Below, piece after piece: positions 56,978 to 64,000 of a stretch of DNA of 64,000 bases. Each line of letters starts with the position of its first letter. The first letter of the stretch is position 1. The notes below the pieces were generated by a model, which saw only the letters and a list, made by a program, of their open reading frames with translations, made no database searches and was not told where the DNA came from. Made by a program: the position numbers and the translations under genes. The DNA comes from Stenotrophomonas indicatrix (GTDB taxonomy: Bacteria; Pseudomonadota; Gammaproteobacteria; Xanthomonadales; Xanthomonadaceae). The DNA lies in the NCBI GenBank assembly GCA_041545745.1, contig CP168152.1, forward strand, positions 3,656,001 through 3,720,000. The letters are read 5' to 3'.

Positions 56978-57484
56978 TTACGGGCTGGTGGTCTTCTGCT
57001 GCATGGCAATGGTGACGATGCCTTCGTAGGTACCGCCCTTGGCGATCGGCGCCTGGACGGTCTGCGCGATACGCAGCGGCATCGGAATCGATGCGCCCGG
57101 CAGCGCACCGTCGAACAGGTCGGATGCGGCGAAGTCCTGCGCGGCCACGGTCAGCGCCTTGCCATTGAGACTGACGGTCAGCGGCACCGGTGTGCCGCTG
57201 CCGTCGGTGTTGAGCAGCTGCGGCGTGCTGCCGACGCGCACTTCGATGTCTTTGTCGATATCGTTGGAGTAGATGCGCACCTGCTGCGACCACGGCACCA
57301 GGCCACTGACCGGGTTGTGGACCATGTTCACCACGGAATCCAGCGCGGTGCCATCGGCCTTGAGCAGGGCCAGGGTCGGGTCGACGTTGGCCCAGACCTT
57401 GATATCGGCATCGAATGCATTGGCGGACAGCGAAACGGTGGCCAGCGCTGCAGCGAGCGTGGCCTTCTTCAGAATGGCGTGCAT
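56978..57484 (-). CDS. CFA/I-type major fimbrial subunit
   Basis: 168 residues from ATG 57484. Signal peptide to ANA (about residue 23); mature N-terminus FDADIKVWANVDPTLALLKADG resembles CFA/I, CS1 and CblA major pilins (the donor strand). The rest fits the alpha-fimbria pilin Ig fold: VRIYSNDIDKDIEVRVGS, and a C-terminal GGTYEGIVTIAMQQ. First gene of the pilin-usher-adhesin-chaperone operon. Confidence 0.87.
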   Translation of the reverse strand: MHAILKKATLAAALATVSLSANAFDADIKVWANVDPTLALLKADGTALDSVVNMVHNPVSGLVPWSQQVRIYSNDIDKDIEVRVGSTPQLLNTDGSGTPVPLTVSLNGKALTVAAQDFAASDLFDGALPGASIPMPLRIAQTVQAPIAKGGTYEGIVTIAMQQKTTSP

Positions 57485-57777
57485 GGTTGTCTCTCTCGGA
57501 CGGTGGGATATGAAAGCTTCCCTCCCCAAGGAGAAAGGGAGGGAAGCGCCGTCCGCAGAGGTGGGTGCGGCCGACGAGAGAATGGTAGGTATGCCGACCC
57601 CGCGCCGGCCATTCAAGCTTTCCTAAATAACTGAACGTTAAGGAGATTCCTTGAAGGCGTTCAATGTTTGAGGGTTATGCAAATTTCCTCATCCGGTCTT
57701 TGCAACAAACCTCATTGCGAGACACGCACTCTTATTGAAACGGGCTACGCTCGACGCACGGGTGCACTACCGCCGCC
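57485..57777. promoter_or_regulatory. Promoter region of the fimbrial operon
   Basis: AT-richer than the rest of the window. Contains the dyad TGAACG ... CGTTCA (57632-57663), whose arms extend as TTAAGGA / TCCTTGAAGG, about 150 bp upstream of the pilin start. No gene seen. Operator role is inferred only from the palindrome and position. Confidence 0.45.
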
Positions 57778-58143
57778 TCAACGCGTGCCGACGATCCGCA
57801 CATGATCCACGTCGATGTCGGTGGGCTTGAAGCGGTGCGTGTCCACTTCACCGTGCAGCTCCACCACGGTGGTCGCGCTGACGGCCTGGTGGCTGGGCAG
57901 ATCCTTGTCGTCGATTTCCACATCGATCTCGCCGGTGGCGTCCTTGAAGCGGTAGCGCTCGTGGCCGATCTTGGCCACCAGCGTGCCCTGCAGCACCACC
58001 GGCTGGTCGTCACGCTGGTCGCGCGCCTCGGCAACCGTGGTGACGGCACTGGTTGCGCCCGGGCCGGTGTACTGGGCAAAGGCGCCAGCGCTGAGCAGGC
58101 TCAAGGAGGTGGCGAGGAGTGCAAGGGTGAGTCGTCGGTTCAT
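57778..58143 (-). CDS. YgiW/YdeI-family periplasmic stress protein
   Basis: 121 residues from ATG 58143 with GGAG 6 bases upstream. Signal peptide (LALLATSLSLLSAGAFA), then a small OB-fold (BOF) domain: YTGPGATSAVTTVAEARDQRDDQPVVLQG (family start), KIGHERYRFKDATGEIDVEIDD and VELHGEVDTHRFKPTDIDVDHVRIV. Members of this family respond to oxidative or antimicrobial-peptide stress; the ligand is not known. Single gene on the minus strand. Confidence 0.85.
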   Translation of the reverse strand: MNRRLTLALLATSLSLLSAGAFAQYTGPGATSAVTTVAEARDQRDDQPVVLQGTLVAKIGHERYRFKDATGEIDVEIDDKDLPSHQAVSATTVVELHGEVDTHRFKPTDIDVDHVRIVGTR

Positions 58144-58252
58144 GGTGTTCTCCATGCAGGGATAAGTACCTTCAGGTTCTATCGCCTCGAATGTGATGCC
58201 CATGCAATAACTCCGAAAAGATGTGAAAACGACATCCAATGTCAGAAACCAT

Positions 58253-58757
58253 TCATCCCAGACCCGACGCCTCTTTCAGGAACGATTCCATGGCCGCCAC
58301 CAGGGCCAGCGGCGTCTCGTTCATCGGGTAATGCCCGGCATCCTGCAGGACCTCCAGCGTGGCCTGCCGGTAGCGGCACAGATAGGTATGCTCCATCAAT
58401 GCACGGTTGAAGGTGGGATCGTGCCCACCCACCAGCGCCTTCAACGGCTGCCGCTTCAAGCAGGCTTCGCGTCGCGGCGTCGTAGGCAATGCCGCCGCAG
58501 GGCGCCGGCGCAATGGCCACCATGCCGCGTATCCGTTCCGGCGCAAGCACCGCCATGCGTTCTATGGCCATGCCGCCCATCGAATGCCCTGCCACGCTGA
58601 AGCGCTCATGGCCCAGGGCGGTCATCAGATCCAGTGCGTCGGATGCAATCTCGTCGATGGTGTAGGCGCCGGGCGCATCGCGCATGCCGCCGTAACCGCG
58701 GCAGTCCATGAAGAGGTAGCTGAAGTCTTCGCGCGACAACCATTGCTCGATGGGCTC
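58253..58757 (-). pseudogene. Remnant of an alpha/beta hydrolase (N-terminus lost, internal deletion)
   Basis: The frame up to about 58445 encodes WLSREDFSYLFMDCRGYGG, the nucleophile elbow VAGHSMGGMAIERM and MVAIAPAPCGGIAYDAATRSLLEAAA. Homologous C-terminal sequence (LVGGHDPTFNRALMEHTYL, LEVLQDAGHYPMNETP, with the acid and catalytic His) continues in another frame to the stop at 58253. The 50-80 residues normally between these parts are missing, and the family N-terminus is replaced by the membrane protein remnant. Not expected to be functional. Confidence 0.8.
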
Positions 58758-59458
58758 GGGCGGCGGCGGCGGTGCGGCAGGGTCCATCGGGCCGTTGCCC
58801 GGTGCTGCACCCGCTGCCGGCGGAGCCGGAGGTGCACCGGCGGCGTCCGGGCCCGGGGTGGTGGCGTTGCGGAACAGCGAATCCACCCAGTAGTTGAGGT
58901 CGCCTTCCGGCGCAGCCGACACAGCGCTGCCGACGCCCGCCGCGGCCGCACCTGCCGTGGATGCAGCGGCGCCTGCGGTGACACCAGCCACCTTTGCACC
59001 GGCGCCCAGCACGCCACCGATGGCGGAGGTCAGCAGACCGGCAGTGAGCAGCGTGGCCACAGCCCACGACACAAAGCCGTGCGCGGTATCGCGGAAGTAG
59101 GTTTCATCGCCGTGGATCCGTGTCCACCTGGTGCGCAGGCGGCCTGCCAGATAGCCGCCCAGACCGGAAGCGGCCAGCGCGGTGAAGGTGAGCCACGCGG
59201 CGCTGGTCCAGCCGAAGGTCTCCTTGGAAACGCCCTCGAACGACCACGGCGATATCGAGGACAGACCAAAGGCCTACACCCAGGATGAGCAGGATGAGCA
59301 GGATGAGGGACAGTGCAGCAGCGGCAACGGCGCCGGCCAGAATCGCGCCCCACGACACTGCACTTTCGCTGGTGGGCGGCACGATGGGGGCTGGTGACGA
59401 CAGTAGCGACGTCGTGACCAAGCGGGCCGCGCTCGGGCAGGTCGAATCGGGTACTCAT
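58758..59458 (-). pseudogene. Remnant of a small membrane protein with two frameshifts
   Basis: Reads MSTRFDLPERGPLGHDVATVVTS, then after one extra base in a C5 run (near 59392) VPPTSESAVSWGAILAGAVAAA, then after one extra T (near 59265) GLSSISPWSFEGVSKETFGWTSAAW and helix VSWAVATLLTAGLLTSAIGGVLGAG. The 9 bp unit CTCATCCTG occurs three times in a row just before the second shift. The usual C-terminal Ala/Lys-rich region is absent; the frame runs directly into the hydrolase remnant. Confidence 0.78.
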
Positions 59459-59593
59459 GGGGTCGAACGCTCTGTATCAGGTGCTGCGGGTGCAGCTGGC
59501 GTCCTGAGGCTGCGCGAGCGCTTGCGAAGCTGATGAGACCCTTGAATCACGCGCTCCTGGCACGGCGAACATCGTGCCAAGAGCCGGGGCGCA

Positions 59594-59664
59594 GTAGATC
59601 CACGCCATGCGTGGATGGTTTTCTGCGGATGTCCAAAGCTTGCCAACCAAGGTTGGCATCTACC
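59594..59664. repeat. SMAG hairpin and CCAACC/GGTTGG hairpin
   Basis: GTAGATCCACGC-CAT-GCGTGGAT (59594-59616) and TGCCAACC-AA-GGTTGGCA followed by TCTAC (59641-59663). The remaining DNA of this 270 bp gap holds nothing recognisable before the gltA terminator. Confidence 0.85.
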
Positions 59665-59675
59665 AGAAGCGAAAC

Positions 59676-59706
59676 AAAAAAAACGCCCCGCAATCGCGGG
59701 GCGTCT
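59676..59706 (-). terminator. gltA terminator
   Basis: Stem ACGCCCCGC-N3-GCGGGGCGT followed on the minus strand by TTTTTTTGTTTC. Confidence 0.92.
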
Positions 59707-59729
59707 TCAGCACAATCTACGCAGGGCGA

Positions 59730-61007
<1,278 letters not shown>

Positions 61008-61253
61008 TGTGTGCGCTCCTTCATGGGAAGGCGCCTGCCCAAGCGCATTGGTCAGGCACGTGAATGACGTCCTCGGCCTGTGCCGGGGATCAGGTCATTA
61101 TCGCACAGCAGCATTTGCCGGGCGCTAGACAGAAGTCGTAGACGACAGGCAGCCGGCACCCTGCCAGCGAGCGGCCGGGATCGGCAAACGCGTTGTCACA
61201 AGGACGCAGTGTTCCGTCCATCCAAACGCCCGTTGGGTAGGCGCCGGACAAAA

Positions 61254-61281
61254 ACAAACGGCCGCGCAGAGCGCGGCCGTC
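61254..61281 (-). terminator. rpmE2 terminator
   Basis: Stem ACGGCCGCGC-AGA-GCGCGGCCGT then TTGTTTTTG on the minus strand. Confidence 0.88.
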
Positions 61282-61303
61282 GGTTCGAACCGGGTACGAC
61301 GTA

Positions 61304-61546
61304 TCAGCGCGCGTAGCGCTTCTGGAACTTGTCGATACGGCCCGAGGTGTCGATGACCTTGTGCTTGCCCGTGTAGAACGGATGCGAAGCCGAGGAAATT
61401 TCAACCTTCACCAGCGGGTAGTCGTTGCCGTCTTCCCACTTGATGGTTTCCTTCGTGCTCATGGTCGAGCGGGTCAGGATCTTGAAATCGGAGGTGACGT
61501 CATGGAAGACGACGTCGCGGTAGTTCGGATGGATATCGGCCTTCAT
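61304..61546 (-). CDS. rpmE2: 50S ribosomal protein L31 type B (zinc-independent)
   Basis: 80-residue ribosomal protein. Begins [17 protein letters not shown] and ends DKFQKRYAR. The zinc-binding Cys residues of the standard L31 are absent, which defines the type B (C-minus) paralogue, used when zinc is limiting in species with both forms; whether a second L31 exists cannot be seen here. A consensus-like promoter lies just upstream. Confidence 0.94.
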
Positions 61547-61584
61547 GGGCTCACACCGTAAATGGGCTGGTGGTCAAGAGCGGC

Positions 61585-61614
61585 ATTATAAGCACTGGTT
61601 GCCGCCTGGGGCAA
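61585..61614 (-). promoter_or_regulatory. rpmE2 promoter, overlapping the iunH terminator stem
   Basis: Minus-strand TTGCCC (61609-61614), 18 bp spacer, TATAAT (61585-61590), 39 bp upstream of the rpmE2 ATG. Confidence 0.65.
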
Positions 61615-61621
61615 CCAGTGC
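61592..61621 (-). terminator. Nucleoside hydrolase gene terminator
   Basis: GCACTGGTTGCC-N6-GGCAACCAGTGC, followed on the minus strand by TTATAATG. The same bases carry the rpmE2 promoter. Confidence 0.7.
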
Positions 61622-61633
61622 CGGAGACGGATC

Positions 61634-62572
61634 TCAGTCCGCGCCCAGGGCCTGGCGTACCAGGGCCTCGAAACGCTCCTGGTCGTAGGCCATCAGCAGG
61701 TCGCAGTTGTCCGGCTGGCCGCTCTGACGGTTCCAGTCCACGATGGTCGCGCCACGGCTGAACGTTCCGTTCAGTTCCACATTCACCGGTCGCGACTCGA
61801 CCTGCAGCTGCCCTTCCGGGTTCAACGCCCAGGCCATGGCCAGCGCATCGGCGGTGTACCAGCGCCCGCCCTTGCTGTCTTCAGACAGGCCACGGGTCTT
61901 GCGCGAGATCAGCTCGTAGAAGCGCGCACGATCAGAATCGGCGCCCAGCCACTGCTCGGCTTCGGCCAACGGCAGGCCGTGGGCAACGGTGGCTTCCCAG
62001 TCCGACACCAGCAGGTGCGGGAACGCGGTGAACACCACATGCGCTGCTTCCGGATCGAAGGCGATGTTGAATTCGGCGGCGGGGGTGATGTTGCCGTGGC
62101 AGGTGACTGCGCCGCCCATCACCACGATGCGCTTGATACGCTGGGGCAGCGTCGGGTCGAGCTTCAGCGCCAGCGCCAGGTTGGTCAGCGGGCCGAGCAT
62201 CACCAGCATCAGTTCGCCGGCATGTTGGTGCGACAAACGCAGGATCGCCAATGCGGCGTGTTCGGCGTCGGCCTGGCGGCTCGGCGGCGGCAGGTCGACG
62301 TCGCCGTAGCCATCGCGGCCATGCACGTGGGCGGCGTCAACGGACGGATGCAGCAGCGGATCGGGGCTGCCGGCGAACACCGGCACGTCGGTGCGGCCGA
62401 CGATGTCGCAGAGCTTGAGGGCGTTGCGGACGGTGTACTGCAGGCCTACGTTGCCGGCGGCGATGGTCAGGGCGACCACGTCATGCCGTTCATCGGCGAA
62501 GGCCATCAGCAGGGCCAGTGCGTCGTCGACACCGGGGTCGGTATCGATCAACAGCGGGATCTTCTTGGTCAT
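61634..62572 (-). CDS. Inosine/uridine-preferring nucleoside hydrolase
   Basis: Calcium-dependent enzyme that splits ribonucleosides to base and ribose. 312 residues from ATG 62572. Metal site LIDTDPGVDDALALL (Asp10, Asp12-adjacent, Asp16/17), AITIAAGNVGLQ-like ALTIAAGNVGL, MLGPLTNLALAL, and the His-Asp loop near the C-terminus (YTADALAMAWAL). The frame stays open upstream through repeat DNA to 62974, but homologues start at TKKIPLLIDTDPG. Confidence 0.9.
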   Translation of the reverse strand: MTKKIPLLIDTDPGVDDALALLMAFADERHDVVALTIAAGNVGLQYTVRNALKLCDIVGRTDVPVFAGSPDPLLHPSVDAAHVHGRDGYGDVDLPPPSRQADAEHAALAILRLSHQHAGELMLVMLGPLTNLALALKLDPTLPQRIKRIVVMGGAVTCHGNITPAAEFNIAFDPEAAHVVFTAFPHLLVSDWEATVAHGLPLAEAEQWLGADSDRARFYELISRKTRGLSEDSKGGRWYTADALAMAWALNPEGQLQVESRPVNVELNGTFSRGATIVDWNRQSGQPDNCDLLMAYDQERFEALVRQALGAD

Positions 62573-62715
62573 CGTTGCCGTCTTCAGATCGGCAACGAAG
62601 TGTGGACCGGGAAGATGACCGTTGCAAGTATGGGAGTTCGGGTTCGGCAGGGCGGCGCCCTGCACCCTCAGAATCGACGGCAACGGCAACGGCAGAAGCT
62701 GGCATTCCGTGGGAT

Positions 62716-62817
62716 GGCGGGGTGGGTCCGGTGGCGGGGGGCGCTGCAAGTACGTCCATGTAAGCTCGGTCGCGCCATCCATGGCGCTCACGCCCCCGCA
62801 ACCGGACCCACCCCGCC
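62716..62817 (+). repeat. Long-stem element copy G (unpaired)
   Basis: Arms 62716-62740 and 62793-62817 are complementary at 24 of 25 positions and nearly match the arms of copy A. The inner hairpin GCGCCAT-CC-ATGGCGC is like copy C. No inverted partner is present nearby. Confidence 0.82.
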
Positions 62818-62845
62818 TTCGACAGTTGTCCACTGCTCTTGGTGG

Positions 62846-62889
62846 GTGTCGACCTTGGTCGACACGGTAGATCCACGCCATGCGTGGAT
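62846..62889. repeat. Two adjacent SMAG-type hairpins
   Basis: GTGTCGACC-TT-GGTCGACAC (62846-62865) and GTAGATCCACGC-CAT-GCGTGGAT (62867-62889). The same two stems occur side by side in reverse order at 2503-2550. Confidence 0.85.
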
Positions 62890-63080
62890 GGACGTCGGCG
62901 GGATCGGGAAAGATGACGTAATCGGCGTGCCGGGCGGGGCCACGCTGCAATTGCAGCGTTTTCGACTTTTCCAATGATTCTCATTGAAGCGACGAGGGCT
63001 GTCGTGGACATCATGAGGGGCCATCGACAACGGATGGCACGGGCTTGCAATCCCGTTTGACTGCCTTGTTGTTTACGCTT

Positions 63081-63266
63081 GCCTGCCGGCGTTGCGCGCG
63101 TGTTCCTGCGTGGCGTCCGGCAGGCAATCCGTCCGTGCGTTCTATGGCGGGCGGTGCGTGGGGGCTTCGCGCCCGCCGGCGTTCTTGAGGTAGTCACCGG
63201 TATTGCAACCACTCACCGCCCGCCACCCTCGCCTTCGAGTGGGTGGCCCCTTGCCTTGCGCACAAG
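63081..63266 (+). ncRNA. Structured leader or small RNA upstream of a small unknown gene
   Basis: Nested stems: GCCTGCCGG/CCGGCAGGC (63081-63089 with 63117-63125), a 15 bp stem with one mismatch (63146-63160 with 63210-63224, inner part GGCGGGCGGTG/CACCGCCCGCC), a small GGGC-TTCGC-GCCC loop inside it, CCACCCTCG/CGAGTGGGTGG (63224-63247) and CCTTG/CAAGG (63252-63267). The long stem encloses TGAGGTAGTCACCGG. Not matched to a named RNA; leader or sRNA nature is inferred. Confidence 0.5.
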
Positions 63267-63276
63267 GACTGCCGAC

Positions 63277-63687
63277 ATGACCGCATCCCGCTATCCCTTC
63301 CTGTTCGCCACTCTGGGCGACGCCGCCACCAGCATCCCCGATGAGCTGGCGCAGGCACTGGAAACCACCCTCGCCGCCCCCGCGACCGGACCGACGGACG
63401 ACGGCTTCACCCTGCTGGGTTGCCTCAAGCGCATCCGCCAGGGCGAAGGCGCCGATGGTCAGCAGTGGCCGAGCCGGTGGCACACCCCGGGGCAACGCGT
63501 GGCGCTGGCCCGTATCGACCGCGCCAATGCAGGGTTGAGCCTGCTGCTGGAAATGCTGCACGCCACTGAGCGCGTGCGCGTGGACGGCGAAGAAGCGCAG
63601 CAGATAGGCGATGACATCCGCGAAGGACTGCTGCTGGCCTGCCGTGGTTTGTCCGAATACATGGGTACGCAGTTGCCGGCCGTCTAG
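63277..63687 (+). CDS. Small uncharacterised protein
   Basis: 136 residues from ATG 63277 (MTASRYPFLFATLGDAATSIPDEL). Mostly helical, no signal peptide, no cysteine pair. The C-terminal half (ARIDRANAGLSLLLEMLHATERV, IREGLLLACRGLSEYM) looks like a four-helix or dimerisation unit. No family recognised. The reading frame continues upstream to 63079 through the structured leader, but that part is Arg/Pro-rich and unlikely to be translated. Confidence 0.6.
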   Translation: MTASRYPFLFATLGDAATSIPDELAQALETTLAAPATGPTDDGFTLLGCLKRIRQGEGADGQQWPSRWHTPGQRVALARIDRANAGLSLLLEMLHATERVRVDGEEAQQIGDDIREGLLLACRGLSEYMGTQLPAV

Positions 63688-63696
63688 CAGATGCCA

Positions 63697-63796
63697 GTAG
63701 ATCCACGCCATGCGTGGATAGGCTTTTGTGGAATCGAGCCATGCTCGACTCACGCGCGCAGCGCGAACAGCAGCCGAGCATGGGCTCGGCTCTACC
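63697..63796. repeat. Three SMAG-type hairpins
   Basis: GTAGATCCACGC-CAT-GCGTGGAT (63697-63719), TCGAGC-CAT-GCTCGA (63734-63748) and GCCGAGC-ATG-GGCTCGGC followed by TCTACC (63773-63796). Confidence 0.8.
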
Positions 63797-63824
63797 AATC
63801 CGCGGCGGACGTCCTGGCCCTTGC

Positions 63825-63863
63825 GGGGTCAGAGCCCTTTGCTCGGCAAAAGGATCCGACCCC
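63825..63863 (-). repeat. GGGGTC hairpin repeat after recG
   Basis: GGGGTCAGAGCCCTTT / AAAAGGATCCGACCCC, 10 bp after the recG stop; may also terminate recG. Confidence 0.75.
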
Positions 63864-63873
63864 AACCGGTCAG

Positions 63874-64000
63874 TCAGGCCGAGGCGTACCGCACGGCGGT
63901 GCCGATCCAGCGCTGCACCACGCGATCTGCAAGCGCCGGTTGCTGCGCCAGCAGGCGTTCGGCCAGCTCATGCACTCCCGGCAGCAGGCCCGCATCGCGG
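63874..64000 (-). CDS. recG: ATP-dependent DNA helicase RecG (C-terminal fragment)
   Basis: Only the last 41 codons are in the window. The end LAERLLAQQPALADRVVQRW followed by IGTAVRYASA aligns with the RecG C-terminus (E. coli ends ALIERWMPETERYSNA). RecG remodels stalled replication forks. The rest of the gene lies beyond the window end. Confidence 0.65.
   Translation of the reverse strand, partial: RDAGLLPGVHELAERLLAQQPALADRVVQRWIGTAVRYASA

Larger units (their letters stand above)
62573..63276. other. Gene-free region with lone long-stem element and structured leader
   Basis: From left: a GCAGGGCGGCGCCCTGC hairpin (about 62648-62664), a GGCAACGGCAACGGC tract (about 62679-62693), long-stem element G, a GTGTCGACC-TT-GGTCGACAC hairpin (62846-62865), a SMAG, the palindromes GCTGCAATTGCAGC (62944-62957) and CAATGA-TTC-TCATTG (62972-62986), then the leader of the next gene. 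No gene seen. Confidence 0.75.

Noticed and set aside
58242..59072. Intact chimeric alpha/beta hydrolase of 277 residues
   Set aside because: Homology breaks inside the frame at about 58755 and 58445, with the true C-terminus in another frame; treated as fused pseudogenes.
61010..61300. Possible tRNA or riboswitch between gltA and rpmE2
   Set aside because: No cloverleaf or known aptamer motif; only the rpmE2 terminator and GC-rich spacer are seen.
62573..62974. N-terminal extension of the nucleoside hydrolase
   Set aside because: The frame is open but runs through the repeat element; family homology begins at 62572.
62974..63060. 28-codon frame starting at the CAATGA palindrome
   Set aside because: No ribosome binding site or recognisable family; too short to support.

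Overview
The window is a high-GC (about 65-68%) chromosomal segment of a Xanthomonadaceae bacterium. It is most consistent with the Stenotrophomonas maltophilia complex. The pointers are SMAG-type GTAG hairpins scattered between genes, an S1/P1 secreted nuclease, class I fructose-bisphosphate aldolase, a pilMNOPQ operon divergent from a PBP1A gene, and a CFA/I-like fimbrial operon next to a giant trimeric autotransporter. No tRNA, rRNA, CRISPR array, prophage or insertion sequence was seen.

Layout. 1-2149 (minus): a DUF2946 protein and a TonB-dependent copper receptor cut by the window start. 2760-4911: cysB divergent from cysM. 5235-5831: macro-domain deacetylase. 5906-7018: PPC-type lipoprotein. 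7153-17676 and 26862-28859 (minus): central carbon genes in transcription order tkt, gapA, a DUF2339/DUF3999 membrane pair, pgk, a HAD phosphatase, pyk and fda. They are interrupted at 17870-26751 by ompW (with a perfect FNR-type box), an S1/P1 nuclease, a persulfide-dioxygenase-like protein, a BlaI/BlaR1-like operon with overlapping palindromic operators, a flavin reductase, a large acetyl-CoA hydrolase-family protein, an unknown gene and a NADAR N-glycosidase. 29062-30396: dicarboxylate symporter. 30454-37423: overlapping MoxR/DUF58/DUF4381/BatA/BatB-TPR/BatD operon. 37595-42727: pilQ-P-O-N-M (type IV pilus). 42945-45371: PBP1A. 45372-47097: SMAG-rich intergenic DNA and two unknown genes. 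47167-57484 (minus): CFA/I (cable-pilus)-type fimbrial operon followed by a 1707-residue adhesin. 57778-58143: YgiW-like protein. 58253-59458: two fused, decayed genes. 59730-62572: gltA, rpmE2 and a nucleoside hydrolase. 63277-63687: small unknown gene with a strongly structured leader. 63874-64000: end of recG.

The most unusual non-coding feature is a family of seven elements of about 95-106 bp. Each has a conserved core with an inner hairpin, enclosed by 21-27 bp outer stems whose sequence differs from copy to copy but stays self-complementary. Six copies form three tail-to-tail pairs, at 2.3-2.7, 12.0-12.4 and 18.6-19.0 kb. A lone copy lies at 62.7 kb. A second hairpin family (GGGGTC-RGA ... 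GACCCC) has nine copies, two of them inside the reading frame of the DUF2946 gene.
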